Source: Chitinophagales bacterium
GTDB taxonomy: Bacteria > Bacteroidota > Bacteroidia > Chitinophagales > Chitinophagaceae
Assembly: GCA_015654495.1 (NCBI GenBank)
Contig: JAATGW010000237.1
Location: 1 to 8,700, forward strand
DNA: 8,700 nucleotides
Direction of reading: 5' to 3'
The notes under the pieces are model-generated. The model did not search any database and was not told the DNA's origin. It saw only the letters and a list, made by a program, of their open reading frames with translations. The position numbers and the translations under genes are program-made. Positions 1-5,975 of this stretch are shown piece after piece; positions within the stretch are counted from its first letter, which is position 1, and each line of letters starts with the position of its first letter.

Positions 1-2
1 AC

Positions 3-59
3 ATTGGCTTTGCTAACTACTACTATTGGAAAACGGAACACCAGACAAAAGTATTCTAA
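3..59 (+). CDS. probable C-terminus of group II intron-encoded reverse transcriptase/maturase (partial)
   Basis: The frame starting at base 3 stays open to a TAA at 57-59 and encodes IGFANYYYWKTEHQTKVF. The stop lies only a few bases before domain V. This is where intron-encoded proteins, carried in domain IV, usually end. The assignment rests on this position; 18 residues are too few to recognise a domain. Frame 1 is also open, up to a TGA at 97-99, but it runs through the domain V helix, so it is less likely to be the real end. The rest of the gene is outside the window. Confidence 0.45.
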   Translation: MGFANYYYWKTEHQTKVF

Positions 60-61
60 CA

Positions 62-139
62 AACCGCCGTATACCAGACCGGTACGTACGGTGGTGTGAG
101 AGGACAGGTAGCCAATTAATGGCTACCTTCCTACTCGAT
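62..139 (+). ncRNA. group II intron catalytic domains V and VI
   Basis: Domain V: ACCGCCGTA (63-71) pairs with TACGGTGGT (87-95), including one G-U pair. A two-base bulge C85-G86 follows on the 3' strand, and TACC (72-75) pairs with GGTA (81-84). The catalytic triad position reads CGC (65-67), a known alternative to AGC. Domain VI: GAG (98-100) pairs with CTC (134-136), AGG (101-103) with CCT (130-132), and GGTAGCCA (107-114) with TGGCTACC (120-127) around the loop ATTAA. A133 is left unpaired between the two basal helices, seven bases from T139, as expected for the lariat branch point. The lengths and the bulge fit the family closely. Confidence 0.88.
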
Positions 140-237
140 TCTGAATTAAAAGACTTAATAGAAGTGCAGTTTTTTATTTCCAACCCCTCATTTGAAACAT
201 AAAGGTGATTTTACCATATCAGATTAGGTGTTTTAGC

Positions 238-269
238 TTGTGGAATTCGTTGTGTCTCAAATTAGTTTG
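238..269 (+). promoter_or_regulatory. possible Bacteroidetes-type promoter of the small hypothetical gene
   Basis: TTG at 238-240 is followed 21 bases later by TTAGTTTG (262-269). This resembles the Bacteroidetes -33 TTG and -7 TAnnTTTG elements with one mismatch in the -7 box. Transcription would start near 275, giving a leader of about 60 bases before the ATG at 338. Such matches arise often by chance in AT-rich DNA. The rest of the 140-337 stretch, which is intron 3' exon and intergenic DNA, shows nothing else apart from the inverted repeat at 282-303. Confidence 0.3.
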
Positions 270-281
270 CTGGTGCAAATC

Positions 282-303
282 AATGTCTGGCCGCCAAGAC
301 ATT
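282..303 (+). repeat. inverted repeat / leader hairpin upstream of the small gene
   Basis: AATGTCT (282-288) and AGACATT (297-303) are perfect complements. Inside them GG (289-290) can pair with CC (294-295), leaving one bulged A. If translation starts at 338, the hairpin lies entirely in the 5' leader, about 34 bases before the start. It has no T-run, so it does not look like a terminator. It could be a dyad operator or an mRNA-stabilising leader hairpin. Confidence 0.4.
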
Positions 304-337
304 AATGAAATCCTTTAAACAAATAAATACTAAGATT

Positions 338-688
338 ATGGCAGAAAAGACAATTCTTGAAAGCGACGAAGTTGCAATAAGAGAAGGCACATTTCTAAAA
401 TTCATGGTTACCGAATCGCACATAGTGCCTAAGAAAGACGGTGCACTTATCATCACTTTGATAGCTAAGCCTGATTTTGAAAATCAGGTTCAGATTGGGC
501 CAGGAGAACTATCCCCAGGCTCCTGGGGAGTTTTTAAAATTGATGATCCCAACGCTTTTACCTCAGGGACCTTTGAAAACATGGTGCTGGTGATTGACTC
601 ATCAAATCCTCCTGTCATTTCTGTAAAATCACGAAGGAATGATCTCGCAATGAATACCAATGCTGTAAAAGGCAGACAGGGTGGTTAA
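338..688 (+). CDS. small hypothetical protein, 116 aa
   Basis: I do not recognise this protein. It begins MAEKTILESDEVAIREG, is soluble, and has no signal peptide or membrane helix. It alternates short hydrophobic beta-like segments (for example ALIITLIAK, residues 36-44, and NMVLVIDSS, 81-89) with Gly/Pro turns (GPGELSPGSWG, 54-64), which suggests a small beta-rich fold. The C-terminal tail from about residue 98 is basic, polar and probably disordered, ending KGRQGG. An in-frame ATG at 305 would add 11 residues, but it abuts the inverted repeat at 282-303 and the added DNA looks like an AT-rich leader, so 338 is preferred. The gene has its own strong terminator and is convergent with the C11 peptidase gene, whose stop is 93 bases away. 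A role as partner, inhibitor or substrate of that peptidase is only a guess from proximity. Confidence 0.75.
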   Translation: MAEKTILESDEVAIREGTFLKFMVTESHIVPKKDGALIITLIAKPDFENQVQIGPGELSPGSWGVFKIDDPNAFTSGTFENMVLVIDSSNPPVISVKSRRNDLAMNTNAVKGRQGG

Positions 689-710
689 GAATAGTTGTGT
701 TTTCTTCTTT

Positions 711-738
711 GCCGGTACTACTACCGGCATTTTTTTTT
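711..738 (+). terminator. intrinsic terminator of the small hypothetical gene
   Basis: GCCGGTA (711-717), loop CTAC, TACCGGC (722-728), then A and nine T (730-738). It lies 22 bases after the stop at 688. Read on the minus strand the hairpin has no T-run after it, so it serves the plus-strand gene and not the convergent peptidase gene. Confidence 0.92.
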
Positions 739-781
739 AATAGGCCAGGTTTGAAAAGTAAAGCAGAGGAGAACATTAAGT

Positions 782-2560
782 TCAGATAAACACCTTGTTA
801 ATATCCGGATCAATAAATGTGAGAAATTCCTTCCATTCCGGTAATCTGTCATTCATCAATGGGTCGGTTTGTGCATTTTTTCGTAAGTTTTCAAAATCCT
901 TATGTTTCCTAAGATCATACATTGGGAAAAATAAACTATAACCGTTAGGTTGAAGATTGATTACAGCAAACGGTTTCACTTTGTTCCCACTTGAATAGAC
1001 TTTTTTCCCCCTGGTCTTCGCAATTATTAAACTTGGATTATTGCTATCAAGAACTAAGTCCCGCAGTCTGATGAATTCAGCATCATAGTCCCCGGGAAAT
1101 TTAAAATCCGCAATGCGGAAATCTTCTTCAGCAAAAGAGGTGCTTAGTGCCCAGTTTAGAATATCGACCATCATTGTAGAATTATCACTGAAATCAAAAC
1201 ATACAGAACGAACGTATTTCAGTAAAAACTTTAACTCCGGATCTCCCAATGGATCTTTTAATTCCTGATTTAGTGAAACTATAATCCTTTTTAAAGCATC
1301 AATATGACTTTCTAAAAGCGATTTGCCCTGGCTGTCCTTTTTCTCCAGATCCATTGCAAAAATTGTAAAAACATCGATTATCTCCTGATCGTTTTTGTTA
1401 AGGGTTGCAGCTTTTTTCCGGGCTTCAGGCGATTCGGTTGATTTAATGCATTTCCCTGCCAGATTTTGCACAGTAAGACGTCGTCCGGCAGGAAGATTAA
1501 TCTGTCTTATGATTTCACCATAATTATATCCCGGGCAATCAATATCTCCCTGCGGAGCAACCAGACATTTAACTCTATCTCTCAAAGCATACATTGTATG
1601 CAGATTCATCATCCAGCAATTTGTCATTATCAAAATCCCAACTTTTCGGGATTCACCAATCCATAGCTTGATAGCCTCGGAAAGTTCTTTATTTGTCAGA
1701 ATTTCTGCAACGCCTGATTCCAGGGGTATCTTATTTGCACTATTTCCGGAATTTTCCGCCTGCGAATCTGCATTTGGATTCATAATTTCTAATGCCTTTT
1801 GGTTAAATTTTAGTGCATATCCATTACCTGATTCTTTTTCAAGACAATAGAAATTGGCGAAATCTTCACTGCTTAATTCTTTTTGAACGTTTTTCAGACC
1901 TAACTTATCGGTTTCAATTTTATACAATGTATTATCTACTTGTATGGTAGAGTAATAGCGGGCTTTTTTCATTTTGCACTGACAGAGGTTCTTATAAGCA
2001 TCCTCCTGAATGACTCTGTCCCAGAAAACTTTTATATAAGGAAATCTGCTGTTATCTGAAATGTTATCCCTTTTTCTGGCGTTTTTATCGGACAACGCCC
2101 GATCTTTAAAAATACCAAAGGAGAAACCATGATCCCAGGTATTAAGCACTATTTCTTCGTCGTCTCTTAGATGGGTTTCTTGAAATATTTTCGCAAGTTT
2201 TTTGTCTGTATGAAGTGGGCCTGCTCCCAAATTTTCGCCATTGTCCCGGATATTGTCAATCAGCCTGCAGCTTGTTATATCATTCCGACCGGTCGCAGGG
2301 TTATTTTCAATCTGGTATAAAATCGTCCTGTCTTCAGCTTCAGGGGCATCTGAATCCGGCACAAATTTTATGCTGTTCATAATTACGAAAAGCCTCGACC
2401 GTTCGTTGTCAATTGGATTAGTCAATATGTCTTCAAACATACTGTTCAGGGCTACTTTCATCTTTTCCAGCATGGGAAATTCTTCATTAGTGGTGAAATC
2501 TGCATAAATTAGGAATACAATCAACCACCTTTTGCTTTGCTTTTTTTCAATCTGAGACAT
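782..2560 (-). CDS. clostripain-like (family C11) cysteine peptidase, cytoplasmic, 592 aa
   Basis: Probable caspase-fold (clan CD) endopeptidase. The N-terminus RWLIVFLIYAD (11-21) matches the first strand of C11 enzymes, which usually reads KWT-hydrophobic-Y. WDHG (142-145) supplies the catalytic His144. GILIMTNCWMMN (308-319) supplies the nucleophile Cys315, and the following VAPQGDIDCPGYNYGEII (334-351) matches the conserved segment after the cysteine. YSLFFPMYD (541-549) resembles the C-terminal C11 strand. The start MSQIEKKQSK is well supported because the first strand follows directly. No signal peptide or lipobox is seen, whereas many characterised C11 enzymes are secreted. His and Cys are 171 residues apart, far more than in compact C11 enzymes; the insertion is charged, with basic patches at 152-164 and 195-201 and a polar Asn/Ser-rich linker at 261-277. 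Family members are often activated by self-cleavage in this interval after Lys or Arg. The gene overlaps the 5' end of the divergent sensor kinase gene by 24 bp. The family call is confident; the substrate is unknown. Confidence 0.88.
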   Translation of the reverse strand: MSQIEKKQSKRWLIVFLIYADFTTNEEFPMLEKMKVALNSMFEDILTNPIDNERSRLFVIMNSIKFVPDSDAPEAEDRTILYQIENNPATGRNDITSCRLIDNIRDNGENLGAGPLHTDKKLAKIFQETHLRDDEEIVLNTWDHGFSFGIFKDRALSDKNARKRDNISDNSRFPYIKVFWDRVIQEDAYKNLCQCKMKKARYYSTIQVDNTLYKIETDKLGLKNVQKELSSEDFANFYCLEKESGNGYALKFNQKALEIMNPNADSQAENSGNSANKIPLESGVAEILTNKELSEAIKLWIGESRKVGILIMTNCWMMNLHTMYALRDRVKCLVAPQGDIDCPGYNYGEIIRQINLPAGRRLTVQNLAGKCIKSTESPEARKKAATLNKNDQEIIDVFTIFAMDLEKKDSQGKSLLESHIDALKRIIVSLNQELKDPLGDPELKFLLKYVRSVCFDFSDNSTMMVDILNWALSTSFAEEDFRIADFKFPGDYDAEFIRLRDLVLDSNNPSLIIAKTRGKKVYSSGNKVKPFAVINLQPNGYSLFFPMYDLRKHKDFENLRKNAQTDPLMNDRLPEWKEFLTFIDPDINKVFI

Positions 2561-5500
2561 ATTTTTATCTGGAGTTTTTTATTGCCTTGTTTTAATGGGT
2601 TCGCCCAGGAAATATTGAGATGTTCACTGATTAAATATGATCAATCGGATGGAATCTCCAGTTACAATATTAAAGACATCGTTAAGGACAAAAAAGGGTT
2701 TTTATGGGTAGCTTCTCAGGATGGTTTAACCCGCAAAGACGGGGGTGTTTTCACCCTTTATTCCAGACAGTCGCCTCCCAGGTACAGGTTATCGGGGCCG
2801 GAAGTACGACGGATAGTAGAGGATAGTACTGAAGAAATTCTTTGGGTACTACCTAATAATAATGGACTGGATGTGATTAGCACCCAAACGGGAATTATCC
2901 GCAAGCGTATTGCTATACCTGCCATTTGTGCCGAAGATTGGAATATTACACTGTTAAATAAACCTGACAAAATATGGATAGGCAGTTTTTGCGGTTTGAA
3001 AGTATTTAAAAAAAGAGAAAACCGATTTTTAATAATTCCCACTGTTGGAACTCAGTTTAAGAAAAACTCATTTGATTTTGAGGTGAACTGTATTGCTGAG
3101 GATCAATTAAAAAACATCTGGGCCTGCTACTCAGGATTTGGGATTGTTATTTATGATGGTAATTCTATGAAGAAAATTAAAGAAATCCCCATTGCTGAAT
3201 TAGGCGATACCGCGGGAACAGGCTTGATCAGATTTACTAACTATTTACAGATCAACGGTGAGCAGATTCTTTTTTCCACTAATCAGGGACTTAGAAAAAT
3301 TCGATATGACAGGGAATATAATATTGATGTAGATCGGGTGCCATGTAGTGGATTACCCTCAATGAACATTTCTCCTGTTGAAGCCATTGCGAGATATAAG
3401 GACGAAATCCTCATTTCGGGAAATAATGGGTTATACAAATTTGATTCATCCTTAAATTCCTATTTCAAATTTGAAGAAAGTATTGGGCCATCAGAAAGTA
3501 AATGGATCAATTCTGTTCAATCAATTTATGTAGATGACGATATAATCTGGCTGGCTGCGCACCAGGGTGTTGCCAAGCTGGATATTGCAGGTAACCCGTT
3601 CATTAAATATTATTATGATGAAAAATCCGGAGTTAAACTGGAACACATACGTTCTGTTATTTGTTTACCCAATGGTGATTTTATCTGCGGCTTAAGAAGC
3701 GGACTTATTCAGGTCAGGAAGAATGATAGTTTTTTGATATTGGATAATACGCACCTTTATCATCACCTCTTTACTGATGTTAATGGTCGTACTATTCTAT
3801 CCAGAAATGATGGGCTTTTCTGCATGGTGAATAAGAAATTGTTGTCAATAAGTAAGTTCTATCCGGAGTTTAGTGCCTTTGAAAAACTTCCTGTCAACAG
3901 TCATATTTTTTTGGGTGATTCGATAGTCATAATGGGTACAGAGAATGACAACGGGATATTACTTTGGAATTATAAAAGACATACCGTCATTCAGATTACA
4001 GTTGACAAGCGTCAGTTGCTTGCATCAAATACCGTTAACAATATTTTCCTGGACAGCAGGAATCGAATCTGGGTGCTATCTGATAAAACCATTAATATTC
4101 TGAATGCTGGCTTTAGCGAGTCAAAATTAGTATATGTAAATCCTGCGAAAGATGATATAAATCTGGGTCTGTTTTTTGACATGTGTGAAGCCCGGAATAG
4201 TTATTGGCTTAGCTCCTACGGAAACGGGATCGTTGAGCTTGATCAGAATTTTAATTTTGTTAGCCTGATCAGAAAACGAAATGGATTATCGGATGAAGGT
4301 GTATACAATATATTTAATGTGGGAGATTCCAGTCTTATTGTTACTACCAACAATGGTTTATCAGTATATAATATCATGACCGGGAAATTTAAAAATTACT
4401 TCCTTGAAGATGGATTGCATTCAAATCAGTTTGAAGAAGTGGCAGCAGGGAAATTTAAAAAATTAATTTATGCGGGAGGGGTGAACGGATTTACAATAAT
4501 TGACCCTTCAAAAATTCTGGTTAATTCGATACCGCCCCGTTTTTATTTTAAAAGCGTTCAGGTAAGAACAGATAATGCCGAAGATGACATTGATTCTACC
4601 GATCTCGAAATGCAGGAAGTTATTATTCCTGAAAACTGGTTACAGGCCACTGTTTCTTTTGCCGGTATAAATTTCAGAAATTCAAAACGAGTGGTTTATC
4701 AGTATCGGATTCCGGATAAAGATTCAGGTTGGATTGATATACGCTCTCAAAATTTTGTTAGCATACTTGGGCTTAATCCTGGCGTTTATCATCTGCAGGT
4801 AAGATCTGGAAATGAAGATAGTTTCTGGAGTTTACCGAAAACAATTAAACTGATTATAGAGCCAAAATGGTTTCAGACATGGTGGTTTTTTCTATTGTTG
4901 TTCACTCTTTTAATTGGCCTGGCATACGGAATATACAGATACCGGATTGAACAAATAAAAGACAGGCAGAAAATGCTTCATCAGGTACGCGAGAATATTG
5001 CAGGTGATCTGCATGATGACATTGGCAGTACATTAAATTCAATTAAAATTTTCACACACCTGGCGGAAGACTCCAACGAAAAGCAAAAATATTTTTCGCT
5101 GATAAAAGAATCTCTTTCAAATGCTTCTTCCGGATTAAGGGATCTTATTTGGGTTCTCGACGATAGTAATGACAATGCCGATGAAATGCTAAAACGCTTA
5201 AAATCGTTTTCACAACCTTTATCCGAGGCAAAAGGCATAACAATTAAATTCGAGACCCAATCCGGGGATCTTACAAGTTTAAATAAAACCGAGAAGAGAA
5301 ATTTACTGCTTATTTCAAAGGAAGCTATAAACAATGCTATCAAATATTCAGAATGCAGAAATATTCGTATTTTTTTCGCCTCAAATTACCATTCCCGGTT
5401 ATTGAAAATTGAAGACGACGGAAAAGGATTTGAAGAAAATGAAATTATTCCCGGAAATGGATTGAAGAATTTAAGGGCTCGCGCTATACAAATTAATTAC

Positions 5501-5563
5501 ACTCTTACAATTTTATCGAAACCCGGAGAAGGTACAAGTATTAGTCTTGAATCAAACCGTTAG
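2537..5563 (+). CDS. two-component sensor histidine kinase with periplasmic beta-propellers and Y_Y_Y domain, 1008 aa
   Basis: Inner-membrane sensor kinase. A signal peptide ends in NGFAQE (20-25), with likely cleavage after Ala23. About 14 two-component-propeller blades follow (roughly 30-660), with repeated cores such as GFLWVASQDGL (54-64), KIWIGSFCGL (145-154), IIWLAAHQGV (336-345), RIWVLSDKTI (510-519) and SYWLSSYGNG (555-564), enough for two seven-bladed propellers. Next come a Y_Y_Y domain (about 700-775), one membrane helix (about 781-800), HisKA_3 with phospho-acceptor His826 in DLHDDIGSTL (824-833), and HATPase with N box KEAINNAIKYS (928-938), G1 DDGKGF (960-965) and G2 GNGL (973-976). 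This is the NarX/LytS-like layout that phosphorylates a separate, usually LuxR-type, regulator; none is encoded here. It lacks the fused REC-AraC output of Bacteroides hybrid sensors. The start is TTG; the in-frame stop at 2510-2512 excludes any upstream ATG, and alternatives are ATT at 2561 or TTG at 2582. The ligand is unknown. Confidence 0.93.
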   Translation: MLFFNLRHIFIWSFLLPCFNGFAQEILRCSLIKYDQSDGISSYNIKDIVKDKKGFLWVASQDGLTRKDGGVFTLYSRQSPPRYRLSGPEVRRIVEDSTEEILWVLPNNNGLDVISTQTGIIRKRIAIPAICAEDWNITLLNKPDKIWIGSFCGLKVFKKRENRFLIIPTVGTQFKKNSFDFEVNCIAEDQLKNIWACYSGFGIVIYDGNSMKKIKEIPIAELGDTAGTGLIRFTNYLQINGEQILFSTNQGLRKIRYDREYNIDVDRVPCSGLPSMNISPVEAIARYKDEILISGNNGLYKFDSSLNSYFKFEESIGPSESKWINSVQSIYVDDDIIWLAAHQGVAKLDIAGNPFIKYYYDEKSGVKLEHIRSVICLPNGDFICGLRSGLIQVRKNDSFLILDNTHLYHHLFTDVNGRTILSRNDGLFCMVNKKLLSISKFYPEFSAFEKLPVNSHIFLGDSIVIMGTENDNGILLWNYKRHTVIQITVDKRQLLASNTVNNIFLDSRNRIWVLSDKTINILNAGFSESKLVYVNPAKDDINLGLFFDMCEARNSYWLSSYGNGIVELDQNFNFVSLIRKRNGLSDEGVYNIFNVGDSSLIVTTNNGLSVYNIMTGKFKNYFLEDGLHSNQFEEVAAGKFKKLIYAGGVNGFTIIDPSKILVNSIPPRFYFKSVQVRTDNAEDDIDSTDLEMQEVIIPENWLQATVSFAGINFRNSKRVVYQYRIPDKDSGWIDIRSQNFVSILGLNPGVYHLQVRSGNEDSFWSLPKTIKLIIEPKWFQTWWFFLLLFTLLIGLAYGIYRYRIEQIKDRQKMLHQVRENIAGDLHDDIGSTLNSIKIFTHLAEDSNEKQKYFSLIKESLSNASSGLRDLIWVLDDSNDNADEMLKRLKSFSQPLSEAKGITIKFETQSGDLTSLNKTEKRNLLLISKEAINNAIKYSECRNIRIFFASNYHSRLLKIEDDGKGFEENEIIPGNGLKNLRARAIQINYTLTILSKPGEGTSISLESNR

Positions 5564-5665
5564 CAACCTTGTTCAAAAACCGAAATATTCCAGGGGAATC
5601 TATTAATTTATACAAGAAAGTGCTTTTTTGCAGTGTCTGGAAAATGCTCAGTCTGCTGCGAAAGG

Positions 5666-5710
5666 AAAAGACTGAAAAGACCCCATGAGAAAAGGTTCTT
5701 TCAGTCTTTT
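5666..5710 (+). terminator. probable terminator hairpin after the sensor kinase gene
   Basis: AAAAGACTGAAA (5666-5677) pairs perfectly with TTTCAGTCTTTT (5699-5710). After one mismatch the stem can extend by G5679-T5697, A5680-T5696 and CC (5681-5682) with GG (5694-5695). The stem starts with A4 and ends with T4, so it could work in both directions. It is AT-rich and lies about 100 bases after the stop, which lowers confidence. Confidence 0.5.
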
Positions 5711-5808
5711 AATTTCCATCCGCTTATTTGTTTTTAGTGTACTTCTTAAACTTTCTTCCTGCGATCAGATGGCACTGGTTGGGTGGTTCGTTTTCATTCA
5801 ATCCTTTC

Positions 5809-5831
5809 AAAACCCATTTGCTTCGGGTTTT
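5809..5831. terminator. possible bidirectional terminator hairpin
   Basis: AAAACCC (5809-5815) pairs with GGGTTTT (5825-5831) around a nine-base loop. The A-rich and T-rich flanks would suit termination from either side, but the T-run is only four bases. It could end either of the two convergent kinase transcripts. Confidence 0.35.
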
Positions 5832-5933
5832 AAAAAACTGTGGTACAATATCCGGCGTAAACTTAAGTCGTAGTTTTCAGATTATTATCAGGGAATAGAC
5901 AGACAGGCAAATTCGATCGGTGAACAGGCCTGA

Positions 5934-5957
5934 TCTGGGATTCCAGACCTTATTTTT
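5934..5957 (+). terminator. weak terminator-like hairpin near the hybrid kinase stop
   Basis: TCTGG (5934-5938), loop GATT, CCAGA (5943-5947), then CCTTATTTTT. It has a T-rich tail only in the plus direction, so it might stop read-through towards the hybrid kinase's 3' end. The stem is only five pairs. Confidence 0.3.
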
Positions 5958-5975
5958 CAATTTTCCTCCTGGCTG

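Larger units (their letters stand above)
1..139 (+). mobile_element. 3' end of a group II intron (5' part outside window)
   Basis: This is the tail of a self-splicing, retrotransposable group II intron lying on the plus strand. It holds the probable last codons of the intron-encoded protein, a domain V hairpin with a two-base bulge, and a domain VI hairpin with a bulged adenine seven bases from the end. The intron should end at T139, in the 3'-terminal AY dinucleotide typical of the family, so the 3' exon begins at 140. The 5' end and most of the reverse transcriptase lie left of the window, so intron class and intactness cannot be judged. The nearest gene downstream is the small hypothetical gene at 338, in the same orientation. 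Confidence 0.85.
5564..5975. other. intergenic region between two convergent kinase genes, no convincing gene
   Basis: This 412-base stretch separates the stop codons of the plus-strand sensor kinase and the minus-strand hybrid kinase. It contains three terminator-like hairpins, listed separately, and a short dyad ATTCC-AGG-GGAAT near 5586-5598. A 62-codon open frame at 5685-5873 (+) and a codon-aligned antisense open stretch at 5724-5876 (-) exist, but the first starts inside a hairpin and the second has no ATG. I call neither a gene. Confidence 0.6.

Noticed and set aside
1..99. Frame 1 open from the window start to TGA at 97-99, read as coding
   Set aside because: It would translate through the domain V helix; the frame 3 stop at 57-59 is better placed for an intron-encoded protein.
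305..337. Eleven-codon N-terminal extension of the small hypothetical protein from ATG 305
   Set aside because: The ATG sits directly beside the inverted repeat, and the extra codons look like an AT-rich leader; ATG 338 gives a more natural start. It is not excluded.
1466..2507. Plus-strand open frames at 1466-1666, 1668-1850 and 2241-2507
   Set aside because: They lie wholly within the minus-strand C11 peptidase gene, which has clear family motifs. They are antisense shadows.
5685..5873. 62-codon plus-strand open frame with a hydrophobic start and a lipobox-like LSSC
   Set aside because: It starts inside the 5666-5710 hairpin and contains the 5809-5831 hairpin. It resembles no family I know, and a start this far inside a stem is unlikely.
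5724..5876. Antisense open stretch of about 50 codons (ending in GRKFKKYTKNK) that reads like protein
   Set aside because: It has no in-frame ATG, is bounded by stops on both sides, and is the exact codon-aligned complement of another open frame. It could be a decayed gene fragment, but I cannot name a family, so I do not call a pseudogene.
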